Shown here one piece after another: positions 9,336 to 18,699 of a DNA stretch of 64,000 nucleotides. The translations under genes were made by a program, and so were the position numbers. This DNA comes from Paramoeba atlantica (Eukaryota; Discosea), in NCBI GenBank assembly GCA_977017575.1, contig CDRNVI010000071.1, positions 186,001-250,000 on the forward strand. The letters are read 5' to 3'. Every line of letters starts with the position of its first letter. Position 1 is the stretch's first letter. The notes under the pieces were generated by a model. The model had not been told where the DNA came from. It made no database searches and was given only the letters and a program-made list of their open reading frames with translations.

Positions 9336-9837
9336 TTCACGTTGTTTATCATGCGCTCTTTGGCGCAGAGATAATCCCCTTAATGCGACGGCCGATATCA
9401 TCGGCACATAATCCGCCCACAACGGATGTCGCCAAAGGGGGTTCGACACGGACTCGGTCGGTAGAGGTGGTCCAGGCAACTCACCACCTCTTTACGCAGC
9501 CGGAGGGGCGCACTGCAACCGACCGCTGCCTCGCGATAATGCGAGGCAGAGTCACGCCCAGTGGTCCTCAAGGGAGGCCACCATGGCGCATAGCTCCCGG
9601 GAAGAGACAGGCGCGAGAAGAAGAAAGCCGGGGAGGGAAGAAAACTCACTCAAGGAGTGAGCCGGGGAGGGGTGAAAAGTCGGAAGTACGTCCCCTACTT
9701 CCACGACAAGAGGGACAGTCCCTGCTAGCCGTCAGCCGGAAACGGGCATTTAAAAGGAAAATGTATGCCCGTTTCCGGGAAAAGAAAGGAAGGGCTAGCA
9801 AAATGTACCAACAAGGTACAGAAACTGTATCTTTATA
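9336..9837 (+). mobile_element. SINE-like insertion, ~500 bp
   Basis: GC-rich insertion in the left arm of the Tc1-like element; the uninterrupted site is visible in the right arm near 11935. It starts with TTGGCGCAGAGAT and GGTTCGACACGG about 80 bp apart, which resemble Pol III A and B boxes with an over-long spacing. It ends in TACAG-AAA-CTGTA-TCTTTAT. Part of it (about 9450-9590) recurs inverted and diverged at 60955-61062. No protein is credible. A tRNA-headed SINE is an inference. Confidence 0.5.
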
Positions 9838-9983
9838 TTAATTATCACTGTTGCGCTGGTAATGTGTGCTAGTAGTGTCGGCATGAGTGTCACCTAATAG
9901 TACCCATAGGTAGTTCACCTCAGTTCGTTCTGCCCAAGAATTAAGAATGAATTTAAAAAAAAAGCATTCGAAAGATTTTTTTG

Positions 9984-10951
9984 CTACCTAACATAAATAA
10001 AATATAGCATCAAAAAAAAGATAAAAAAGAATTGCCCAAGAGAGTATATGCCCACAAATTTAATACTTTGTATTCCCCCACGCGCCTTCAACACTGCCTT
10101 CATGCGGGCAGGCATGCTGTCCACCTGGGTACGACATACTGAGGCCGGTATGTTCGCCCACTCCTTCTTAACCCTCTCCCACAACTCTCGGACCCCACTT
10201 GGCGGATCATCGTGGTCCGCAAGGCGCCGCTTGAGCTCCCCCAAAACATTCTCGATGGGGTTTAAGTCAGGGGACTGCGGGGGCCACCGCATGACTTCAA
10301 ACCCGGTACCCTGGAGGTGCCGTTGCGCACACCGGCTGGTATGCTTGGGGTCGCTATCCTGTTGGGAGATAACTTTTCCAGGATCCAAGCCCATGCCATC
10401 AATTGATGGGACAAAATTTTCCTGTAAAATCTCGATGTACTGCTCTGCATTCAAGTTCCCTTGAACTAGACGCACATGTCTCACACCACTTCGGGACATA
10501 CACGCCCAAATCATTACATGACCCCCTCCATATTTGACCGTAGGGATCACCCCCTTTTCCCCCAGTTCCTCCCCTGGGGTCCCCCATGTCCATGACTCCC
10601 CCCCGTCTCAAAGCGCCAGATCTTGGTCTCGTCCGACCACACTACTGGCTCTCAATCATGGACTGTCCAGTGCTCATGGGCAGTAGCGTAGTCCATCCGA
10701 AGCTTTCTATGTCGCTTGGACAAGTACGGCTTTCGGACACGCTTCCTTCCCTTGTGTCCGAAGCGTTTCATCGAAACGCGGATGGATTGTGGGACGACAT
10801 CCACAACACCCTCCTGGCGGAGTTGAGAGGAAACCTCGCGCGCAGACTTACCCGAAAACACAAGTCGTCGCAGCGCGTCGTGCGCACGACTCGGAAATCT
10901 TGCGAGGGTGACCCCTCTTTAGCCTGCGAGTAGCAGGTCTTTCTGCCTTTA
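9984..10951 (-). pseudogene. Tc1-like transposase, broken
   Basis: Degraded Tc1 transposase on the minus strand. The N-terminal half (10951-10652) includes FSGKSAREVSSQLRQEG, then a stop, then VVWSDETKIWRFETGG with the first catalytic Asp, then a frameshift near 10560. The rest (10550-9984) has YGGGHVMIWACMSRSG, QQDSDPKHTSRCAQ and SPDLNPIENVLGELKRRL with the second Asp and the Glu. The usual W after IENV is L. The end of the open frame runs into the inverted-repeat arm. It is inactive. Confidence 0.88.
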
Positions 10952-10993
10952 ATACTTTAGAAACTGTAGATATGCTTAGATTTAAATTACCAG

Positions 10994-11214
10994 AAATCTA
11001 ACTCATCGAAAACCCGCTATCATAAAGCTCCGAAATGCGCGTTTGTAAGTACCGTGGTGTGGACCTCACACAGAGTGCAAAAATTAATCAAGAAAGTAAT
11101 AGTGTAAATTTAAATTAATCCAAAGTTTCTTCTTTTCTACGAGGCCCACGCCACGGTACTTACAAACGCGAATTTCGGAGCTTTATGATAGCGGGTTTTC
11201 GATGAGTTAGATTT
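10994..11214. mobile_element. 221-bp foldback element
   Basis: Arms of about 68 bp: AAATCTAACTCATCGAAA at the left and its complement at 11197-11214, continuing through GCTATCATAAAGCTCC and TTGTAAGTACCGTGG. The middle is about 80 bp without coding potential. It is inserted in the Tc1-like element. Confidence 0.75.
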
Positions 11215-11697
11215 TTTTTTGCTTTCGAAAATCGAGCGCAGGGAAGTGGTAGAGTATGCCGCAGCGATAATTTTCCACCCCCCCCCTGATACGCGCAGGA
11301 GGGGTCCGACAAGGTTAAAATTTCTGAAATTTTTGGGGCAACCAAAAATTTTTTTTTGTTTCAAAAAAAAGTAAAAATATTATTTTTCCAAAATCGACTC
11401 CTAAAACGTATTTGGAGAGTTTGGGACCTCAGCTACCATTCTACGACGTTTTTTCCGACAGATTCGACTCCTGCCCCTACTGGTAAAGCATCAAAAACGG
11501 CACAAAATCGGGTTAAATTTTCGCAAAAATCGAGCTTTTTCACCCAAAAAAATAGGTTATTCATGATCTTTTGGCAATTTTTCTTTTATGGGCTCTTCGT
11601 TAAACGCGGTGGTAGTTTTCAACGCAAAGCGCGCAGCATGAGTGACTTCTAAGTTGAAAATAACCGCCGCGTTTAACGAAGAGCCTAAAAAAGAAAT
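11214..11697 (+). repeat. Hairpin repeat, type A, 3' portion
   Basis: Starts at GAAAATCGAGCGCAGGG and runs to the terminal hairpin (arms near 11590-11630 and 11655-11692). It provides the uninterrupted sequence that proves the insertion at 421-706. Confidence 0.75.
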
Positions 11698-12315
11698 ATC
11701 TATTTATGGGCATATATTCTCCCGGGCAATTCTTTTTTATCTTTTTTTGATGCAATATTTTATTAATGTTAGGTAGCAAAAAAACCTTTCGAATGCTATT
11801 TTTTTTTAAATTTATTCTTAATTCTTGGGCAGAACGAACTGAGGTGAACTATCTGTGGGTACTATTAGGTGACACTCATGCCTACACTACACTCATGCCT
11901 ACTAGCACACATTACCAGCGCAACAGTGATAATTAATCAATGGCTGTATACAAAAGAAAAAAAATTCGAAACATTCGAACGGTTTTTTTACTGACCTTAT
12001 ATACACTTATATTATTTACACTTATTTGAAGGGTTTTGCAATTTTTAGACCCCCCGCAGCATCTGATTTACCCCCCTGTATACACTTGTGTATACAGATA
12101 ATTATGTGTATATAAACCAGGGGGGTTTATAACCAGGGGGGGTTACTTGAAAGACAATTACTGTTGGTGAAGTCTGTTGTATGCCGTCAGTTAACTGTGA
12201 ATACCGTCTATTGCACTTTACTGCACGTTTTTCGTAGCTTTGCTTTTTTTAGGCTGTCGACCTGGGGCAGAGCAAGTTTTTTCGACCACTGTCAGAAATT
12301 TTCTACTACTAAATT

Positions 12316-12463
12316 TTTTTTTTCAATTTTGGACCACCGGAGCCCCCTTTTATAAATTTTTCTTCTATTATATTACTGTGTTCCTCTTTATATTTTCACT
12401 GTTTTTGTTCACTTTTTTTCAATAATCGAGGGTAGAGCGGTAGTTATGCAACCACCGCAATCC
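12316..12463 (-). repeat. Hairpin repeat, inverted 5' portion
   Basis: Reverse-oriented 5' part of the hairpin repeat, from GGACCACCGGAGCC to the ACTACCGC/GCGGTGG hairpin at 12440-12463. Nothing else is recognised in 12151-12618. Confidence 0.65.
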
Positions 12464-12618
12464 TCCCATTGCTACTTATGGTAATGTACAAAAACTCCCC
12501 TTTTCAATATTTTCAGAAAGTTCTTCACTATGACATTCGAAATTATTTATTACACGTCAGAAAATACAATAATGCACAATAACTACCTCTTAAAAGAAAA
12601 TTGAACTCAAATCGCTTT

Positions 12619-13230
12619 CTAATTGTCTCCTGGTAAGATCAACACTTGCTTTATTTTCGTTCGCGATCGAACGCGAAATGTGACAAGCGATGGTGGAAGT
12701 TCGTCAATGACTACGTTTCCCGAAAGATTTCGATTTCCCGTTAAACTAAGCACTTGTAGACCGATGGGAAGTTTTGAAAAACTAACCCATCCGTCGAATG
12801 CGTTCTTATCCAATTTTAGCTCTTTCATACTCAGAGGCAATTTATCTAATTGAAGCTCCCCGGTAAACTGATTTTGATGAAGATCCAGTGTTATAATTTC
12901 AGGAGGCATTAAATCCAACGGCAAAGTTCCGGTAAGCTTGTTCAAGGAAAGGTCAATAAATCGCAACGTATGAGGCACGTGGACCCAAGAAGGAGGTCCT
13001 TCCAATTCAACCCAAGACCAATTTAACGTGTCCAATTTTCCATGCGGATTGCATTTTACAAGTGGCCATTCGCAGGCAGGATATGTTGTGTTCCATTGCG
13101 GAAGACAATGTTTGAGCTTTTCTACAAAGTTATGGAGTTCGTATTCCTGTGGCAAAGAAGCGCCACGCACTTTGGCAGGTCGATTGCGTGGCACGTCCTC
13201 AGTTGCACCGTGCAGTAGCGCTCCTGTCAT
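12619..13230 (-). CDS. Leucine-rich repeat protein
   Basis: LRR protein of about 200 residues. After RPAKVRGASLPQEYELHNF comes an LRR amino-terminal cap (W-x-TTYPACEWPLVKC, like the C-x-W-x-x-V-x-C cap of plant LRR proteins), then four to five repeats of the LPxxLxxLxLxxNxFxG type, for example LPLDLMPPEIITLDLHQNQF. The frame stays open upstream to 13281 and encodes a strongly hydrophobic stretch (VIVSSFIIIIM), but the first in-frame ATG is at 13230, inside that stretch. Either the start is non-AUG, or an upstream exon supplies it, or the signal segment has decayed. It is probably extracellular or a receptor-like ligand binder; function is unknown. It is one of about nine related copies in this window. 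Confidence 0.75.
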   Translation of the reverse strand: MTGALLHGATEDVPRNRPAKVRGASLPQEYELHNFVEKLKHCLPQWNTTYPACEWPLVKCNPHGKLDTLNWSWVELEGPPSWVHVPHTLRFIDLSLNKLTGTLPLDLMPPEIITLDLHQNQFTGELQLDKLPLSMKELKLDKNAFDGWVSFSKLPIGLQVLSLTGNRNLSGNVVIDELPPSLVTFRVRSRTKIKQVLILPGDN

Positions 13231-13415
13231 AATAATAATAATGAAAGAAGACACAATCACTAAATGATTAAAGAGCAACAATAGAGGGGCTGCGGGTGCG
13301 CATCACCGAACCCGCGCTTTGCATTTGAGGTCGAACGAGGCCTTTTTTAGCCAATAAAAATTACTATAACCCCCATAATACATACATAATTCTTTTACAT
13401 TATCCCCCATTTTAT

Positions 13416-13631
13416 ATGATGAGCCCTGTTGAGAGCAACGAAGAGTTCACCTCGCGTATGAAGGTCACATCTGCCAGAGATGATGACGTATACGACGTCA
13501 TTGTCGCATCGCTTACGCGCACCTTCACGAAGTGAAAGATTCTTCCCCCAGCGCTCGTTATCACCGAGGAGGAGTTGGGAGTCATGGTGGAAGAATGCAT
13601 GAGGCGCGTATCGCGCACGATGGACAGCTAA
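13416..13631 (+). pseudogene. Possible class III aminotransferase tail remnant
   Basis: A 71-codon plus-strand frame with one internal stop (TGA at 13533). The last part, ILPPALVITEEELGVMVEE, resembles the C-terminus of ornithine or acetylornithine aminotransferases (PP-x-x-I-T-E-E-E-L). The rest is not recognised. The match is short, so the identification is weak; no upstream catalytic portion is present. Confidence 0.25.
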
Positions 13632-13650
13632 ACCGGGGGGCGGATTATTA

Positions 13651-13680
13651 TTACAGTGTAATAGGCCTATTACACTGTAA
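13651..13680. repeat. Perfect 30-bp palindrome
   Basis: TTACAGTGTAATAGG followed by its exact reverse complement, centred on AGGCCT. It is followed by 200 bp of AT-rich sequence without a gene. Confidence 0.8.
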
Positions 13681-13885
13681 AAATAAGGTGAAAGATGCTA
13701 AATGGTAATAATAATGTGAAAGCAGGTTATTGTTACGATCTCTCGAGAAAAACTTCAAAGTACGAAAAAAAGAGGAATATTTGCTCCTAAAAATAAGAAA
13801 AGTGCCTATCCAAACTCTTTTTGAATGGGTCTTCACGAAGGAAAAGAGGAAAAAAACAAGATTTTTAACCTAAAAACAACAATTT

Positions 13886-14502
13886 TCTTTTTTAAGCTCT
13901 TCGTTAAACGCGGTGGTAGTTTTCAACAAGCAGTCACTCATGCTGCGTGCTTCGCGTTGAAAACTACCACCGCGTTTAACGAAAAGCCTAAAAAAGAAAA
14001 TTCGGCCTGGAAAGATAAAGAAAACACAAGGATTATGGCCAAAATTAGCCGATTTTCGGGCAAAAATGGGGTGATTTTTGCGTATTTTTACTCTCAGAGC
14101 ACTAAATCCGATATTTGTGTGAGAAATCACTCGTAGGCGTGAATGAAAGCCTACTGAACGTATTGGGTAGAGTGTGCGACTCCAAACACACCATTCTTTT
14201 GACATAAAAAGACCCCTTTAGGTTCGAAAATTACTTTTTCGCACTTTTGGGTCAAAAATGGGCCATTTTGGGAGGCGTGCCACGGCTAGAAGAAGGGGTA
14301 TCTGGCGAAAACGACGGTGTAGAAGGCTAGTATAGGTCCCAAACTCTCAAAATACAATAGGGAAAAAAAGTTGAGAAAATATATTCTTTACCATTTTTTC
14401 GCCAAGTTGAAATTTTTTTCAAAATCTTTTTTCCGAAAAAATCCGAACTTGGCGGAACCGTCCTGCGGATACGCGGGGGGGGGTCACCCCCGGGTAGTGG
14501 AG
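13886..14502 (-). repeat. Hairpin repeat, type B, inverted
   Basis: The terminal hairpin is at 13890-13998, followed by the type B interior in reverse: the AAATCCGAACTTGGCGG region and the C-tract near 14480. It ends at CCCGGGTAGTGGAG, where a coding-like segment begins. Confidence 0.7.
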
Positions 14503-14572
14503 CGCCGAGGACACCTTCTCCTGGATTGTCTTCCACGAGGGGTCTGCTTCCTTGCAGGGTCGACGCGTGATC

Positions 14573-17521
14573 CATACCCCTGCCGGGTAAATGGGTAATT
14601 ACCCGGGTAAATTACCCATTTACCCGCTTTACCCACGTTTACCCGCTCGATGACAGGAACTGAAAAGTTGTACCTTAAATGATTTTGAATGTTTTATTTT
14701 TGTATATCTATCAGAAAAATCTCAGATTCTTTTTCCTTCAATCATAATATCATTTACTTTGCTGATAGCGTTGCACTTTTATCTTCTATTTATTACATGC
14801 CCAAACGAAGATCATCGACAGTCAGTACGCCCGAACCGATCGTTTCATCTGAATCAAGCTCTGAGGATGAGATAGTGACCCCGGACCCAAAGCGATCAAA
14901 GCGAAACGAGCGGCACAAGATGACGGTGAAGTCTTTGTCTGGGCACTTTAATTTGGCTCGTTGCCCGCCAAACTGTCCGCATGAACACGCGGATGTTCTC
15001 ACAGACCCCCTTAACCAAAAAGTACACTTTGTGTGCACGACAGAGGGTTGCACGTTTCAATCTCATTGCCGATTTAAAAACGTCTATCATAAGCATGTAC
15101 GCAAGTGTCGTGAGGGCGTGGAGCGAGCTCGCTTGGCGACTGCGCAGGTTTCGTTTATTCAGAGAGCGGCCGTTCAAAGATTCGCTGGGAAGGTGCTCCC
15201 ATGTCTACAAACCCTAACAAACCTTCCGTCGAGTAAATTCGTTTGGCTGATTCGCAAGTATGAGGATCTCCGCCCCGACCTTCCACCGAATGTTATCAAA
15301 GAGGCTATTCCGGAAACAAATTTGAAGAAGTGGCATCAACACTGTGAAATTTTAGCCCACGAAGTCTGGGAGAAGCTTTGCGCTGCCATTGACTTACACA
15401 TGGTGTACGGAATTGCCGTTGATGCAGGAATCGACCGAGCAAAGTCTGAGCACATTTTATTGTCCGTCTTATATGTAGGCCCTGAAGAATACGTCTTACC
15501 TCCCATTTATTCTCCTAGTCATCGTGCTTTTGATGGAAAAACAGTAGCCGAACAACTAGTGTTTACTCTTCAGGCGAATCTTGGTGAGCACCGACTTTTA
15601 AAGCTAAAATTCATGATCGCGGACGGAAGTTCTGTGAATCGCGTGGCACGTAACAATTGCGAAGGAGCTCTCAAACGCATATATGACCAAATTTCCCCGA
15701 TTGGGGAGAGTGACACTGCAGCACTTCAGCAAGGCATATCTTCTCGTGTCCCTTCGATAATACTCCTGTCTTGCATAGGTCATATGCTGAATAACATTTG
15801 CCAAACGACCTTGAAGCCCTACGAAGAGTCACCGTGCTTTCTTTTCAAAAAAGCGTTCAGTCAGTCCTTTTATTCAGGAGGACGAGCGAGTGCAGCAAAA
15901 GGGAAATACAAGGGAGTTGCTCTGGATCTCGCTCTGGCTCGCTTCGATCAGGGAGTTCTGAAGGCGGAAGAAACCTTACGTCAATCGTACCATGGCCTTG
16001 GGGAGGATGCCCCAGTTTTCTGCCGTCAACAACTACAATCTACTCTAATCGGATGCCTCGAAAAGCTGAAGGAGGTATCTCCGGACATGTCCAATTCTCT
16101 AATTGCCACACTGTCATGCAATGTCACGTCATGGTACGAGAAGCATCGCCAGCTTCTTGCTCAGGGACCGAAATTGATTAGTGCTTTGCAAGTAGCGCGT
16201 GAAACTGAGGGTGTCGAAACTCCGAAGCTCGGAGGTGTGACGCGCTGGTGTCAGGATAAGTTTACATGTATGCAATTTTTGGCGAAGAATATGGACACAG
16301 TATCGGCATTTGTGTACAGCGAAAGTGAAAAGGCACGGGCGTCAAAGTCCATTATTAAGTGTAAGCGTTTGCTGGACCGGTACGGAGCTTTGGAAATTAA
16401 AGCAAGCTGCTTTACATTTCTTGAACAATGCAGCGTTTTGCATTCAGCATTGAACAAATTTTCAGACATGTTGGGGAAACCGATGGCAACTCATGTCGGA
16501 ACTACGCTGCAGCTCTTGTTCGAACATAGCGAAAGTGACGAAGCGCCCTCGCGAATGCGAGAAGCACTTCTTTATCACAAGACTCGTCTACAAAAAAATC
16601 ATAATATGCGCTTTTGGAACGATGTTCTCTGGTTCCGTCCCGGATGGATCGTTCAGTTCGCTCGTCCTTGTGGTCTTCTCCCCATCTCGGTAGCTCGAGC
16701 AAATAATGTTTTTGACAAAAATGCGGACGGTCCGTCGGCCGAGCAGCCGATCTTTCGTATTTCATCCGATGAGTGGGAAAAATACTTAGCATGCCTCGAT
16801 TTCAGTTGGGATCCGTCTAAGTTCAGCAACGAGTACGAATGGTGGTGTGGTCCTGGGTGTGAAATGTTCCCAGCGATTTACGAAGCTGCCGTACACTACG
16901 TTTGGACGCCACCCCTGGTCAACAAGTGCGACTCCTGGCTTTCCGTGCTTGGATATATGTATAGCTCACGCCAGGCCTCCCTTACTCCCGATGTTGTATC
17001 GCACCAGATATTCGTGCGAGGAAATTGCGACAAGCTAGGATATATGACTCAAGGTGATTCTGATTCGCTGGAAAATGATAGTGAGCTTGAATCATTGTCA
17101 GATACAGAACATAACTGACTTAACATTATGTGGATTGTACGCAGTAGTTGTATTTGATTTTAGTACAGTGATTACTATACAGTATAGTATTAGTACTGTA
17201 TGAAGCGGGGATTAGCCCGCCAGGTCAAGAAAAAAATAAAAAAAAATAAAAAAAAATAAAACAAAATTGTTTGGTTTAGGGGATAGGAAAGGGGGGAAAC
17301 CGAATGAAAGACGGATTTTTCCTTCTATGGATTGAGATACTGTTTCTGTAGCGACAACTTGCTCAGCAAAGTTGGCACAGTCATCGAGCTTTATTCTAGT
17401 ACGGGATCGTATGGTTGGTTGGTAAATCTCGGTGAAAGCGGGTAAATGGGTCAATGACCCGGGTAAATTACCCGCGTTTACCACCACGTGGGTAATTACC
17501 CATTTACCCGGCAGGGGTATG
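14573..17521 (+). mobile_element. hAT transposon, apparently complete
   Basis: Inverted ends CATACCCCTGCCGGGTAA and, on the other strand, the same sequence continue as ATGGGTAATTACCC. Direct repeats GTGATC flank it at 14567-14572 and 17522-17527. hAT elements usually make 8-bp duplications, so 6 bp is atypical. Subterminal GGGTAAA/TTTACCC words repeat several times at each end. It holds one intact transposase gene. Confidence 0.88.
14797..17118 (+). CDS. hAT-family transposase
   Basis: 773 residues from the Met of MPKRRSSTVS (the frame also has a Met at 14689). An N-terminal zinc segment CPPNCPHEHADV...CTTEGCTFQSHC is BED-like. The RNase H-like core has VDAGIDRAKS (Asp about 209), MIADGSSVNR (Asp about 276), the CIGHMLNNIC motif typical of hAT enzymes and GGVTRWCQDK. 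The C-terminal dimerisation region shows EYEWWCGPGCEMFPAIYEAA, TPPLVNKCDSW and SSRQASLTPDVV, matching the hAT C-terminal pattern. It excises and reinserts its element. No stop or frameshift is seen, so it may be functional. Confidence 0.9.
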   Translation: MPKRRSSTVSTPEPIVSSESSSEDEIVTPDPKRSKRNERHKMTVKSLSGHFNLARCPPNCPHEHADVLTDPLNQKVHFVCTTEGCTFQSHCRFKNVYHKHVRKCREGVERARLATAQVSFIQRAAVQRFAGKVLPCLQTLTNLPSSKFVWLIRKYEDLRPDLPPNVIKEAIPETNLKKWHQHCEILAHEVWEKLCAAIDLHMVYGIAVDAGIDRAKSEHILLSVLYVGPEEYVLPPIYSPSHRAFDGKTVAEQLVFTLQANLGEHRLLKLKFMIADGSSVNRVARNNCEGALKRIYDQISPIGESDTAALQQGISSRVPSIILLSCIGHMLNNICQTTLKPYEESPCFLFKKAFSQSFYSGGRASAAKGKYKGVALDLALARFDQGVLKAEETLRQSYHGLGEDAPVFCRQQLQSTLIGCLEKLKEVSPDMSNSLIATLSCNVTSWYEKHRQLLAQGPKLISALQVARETEGVETPKLGGVTRWCQDKFTCMQFLAKNMDTVSAFVYSESEKARASKSIIKCKRLLDRYGALEIKASCFTFLEQCSVLHSALNKFSDMLGKPMATHVGTTLQLLFEHSESDEAPSRMREALLYHKTRLQKNHNMRFWNDVLWFRPGWIVQFARPCGLLPISVARANNVFDKNADGPSAEQPIFRISSDEWEKYLACLDFSWDPSKFSNEYEWWCGPGCEMFPAIYEAAVHYVWTPPLVNKCDSWLSVLGYMYSSRQASLTPDVVSHQIFVRGNCDKLGYMTQGDSDSLENDSELESLSDTEHN

Positions 17522-17861
17522 GTGATCTGGAGGCTTTCTTGGAACAGAACCTTCTCTACGCCCCTCCTCATGAAGGAACTCTGGGGGAGTTCGTGGAGAA
17601 CGTGTGGCGTTGTGTTTCAGAAAAGCGCTCCAGATCATGCACTCTGTGACGCAAACGGAAGAGTAGCCAGAGCAAAGAAAACGTCGCAGAGGAATCCCTT
17701 TCTTCTATGGTGCTCTCTTCACCCAGCTCGCACACTCAACCTTCCTCGCTCCCTGAACCTTCGCTTGGGGAAGCTTCTTTGAAGCCACGTTCCTCTCGCG
17801 TGATGCGTTTTCCTTCCCTGTAGTTTTCCCTTGCGGAAGCGTACGTAGGAGAAAAAGAGTA

Positions 17862-17961
17862 TACTCCCCCTGTCATTAATACTGATAATGATAATCCTCA
17901 AGAATGATATTTTTTTTGAGATTATTATTATCATGTTCATTATTAATGGCAGAGGGAGTAC
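17862..17961. repeat. 100-bp foldback element
   Basis: TACTCCCCCTGTCATTAAT at the left pairs with ATTAATGGCAGAGGGAGTA at the right, with ATAATGATAAT arms inside. A related end, ATTAATGACAGGGCGAGTA, lies near 18195. Nothing else is recognised in 17962-18255. Confidence 0.6.
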
Positions 17962-18255
17962 AATGTCCTACATAGTTTTCGACAAAAAGACACGATTTTC
18001 AGGCCAAAAATACGAAATTTTAACCCGAATTTGGGCCGTTTTTGAAACCTTACCAGTAGTTTTTTAGTTCAAAGTACTTTTTTTTAAGACACAAAATGTT
18101 TTGTAAGAAAATTCTGCGTGCATGAAAATAAGTTGATAATTTTTTAAGAGTCTTCACCACGTAGAATAACATTTTTTTTTTAAGATTATCATTATTAATG
18201 ACAGGGCGAGTAATTCAAGAGAAGTGATAAGCTCATTTTTTTGAAGTTTGAAGTG

Positions 18256-18457
18256 CCCAGATTGAAAGGGGCGAGGGAGATACGAAGCAACAGGCGTGGC
18301 AGATTCCCACTGAAAAGAAATGGTATCTCCCCGCACTAAGTTTGCCTCCGAGCTAGCAAGCGCTAAAGCTTTTCTCGTGCGGGGAGATACCATTTCTTTT
18401 CAGTGGGAATCTGTCACGCCTGTTGCTTCGTATCTCCCTCGCCCTTTTCAATCTGGG
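18256..18457. mobile_element. Foldback element, GAGGGAGATAC family, variant
   Basis: Two arms of about 80 bp separated by about 40 bp: CCCAGATTGAAAGGG through GCGAGGGAGATACGAAGC and GGTATCTCCCCGCAC, then the same inverted. It shares GAGGGAGATAC with the elements at 20542, 32242 and 38474 but has a different arm sequence. Confidence 0.75.
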
Positions 18458-18504
18458 TTATACGGCGGGCCCTTCGAGGCGGTGCAGACCCGGTTGGTTC
18501 CTTC

Positions 18505-18655
18505 AGAGCATAGCCAGCTGGCCACTCTTTCACAACATGGCCAGCTGGCCACCCTTCCACATGGCCAGTCGGCCACCCTACCACAACATGGCCAGCTCGC
18601 CACTCTTTCACAACATAGCCAGCTAGCCACTCTTCCACAACATGGCGATCTGTAA
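18505..18655. repeat. 27-bp minisatellite with GGCCAGCTGGCC
   Basis: Five to six tandem units of about 27 bp, each with the palindrome GGCCAGCTGGCC (or one-base variants) and CACTCTTTCACAACAT. An extra GGCCAGCTGGCC is at 19456. Because 27 is a multiple of three, the array reads as an open frame with a nine-residue repeat; I regard that as incidental. Confidence 0.75.
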
Positions 18656-18699
18656 CAACACTCTCCAAATGGAACACCAGTGCAGTCACTGGTGGCGCA

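Larger units (their letters stand above)
9190..12150 (-). mobile_element. Tc1-like element with long inverted repeats, nested
   Basis: Left and right arms are inverted copies: 9240-9335 plus 9838-10050 match 11698-12010 read on the other strand, including the run beside GCTACCTAACAT/ATGTTAGGTAGC. The arms total roughly 300 bp, long for Tc1. Outer parts carry GGGGGGTTTATA-type words. Three insertions inflate it: a SINE-like element (9336-9837) in the left arm, a foldback element (10994-11214) and a hairpin repeat (11214-11697). The transposase is defective. Exact outer borders are uncertain. Confidence 0.75.
14503..17823 (+). pseudogene. Unidentified gene remnant split by hAT element
   Basis: 14503-14572 reads RRGHLLLDCLPRGVCFLAGS and then TRD. 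After the hAT element, 17527-17823 continues in the same frame as LEAFLEQNLLYAPPHEGTLG and EFVENVWRCVSEK. A TGA at 17647 is followed by a Ser/Pro-rich tail ending at TAG 17821. Removing the transposon and one copy of GTGATC joins the frames exactly. The upstream part is lost into a hairpin repeat. I do not recognise the protein. The in-frame junction supports a once coding gene, but length and composition alone cannot prove it. Confidence 0.45.

Noticed and set aside
14579-14645. Telomere-like GGGTAA/TTACCC repeats
   Set aside because: The words are palindromically mixed, limited to 70 bp and lie at both ends of the hAT element, so they are subterminal transposase sites and not telomeric DNA.
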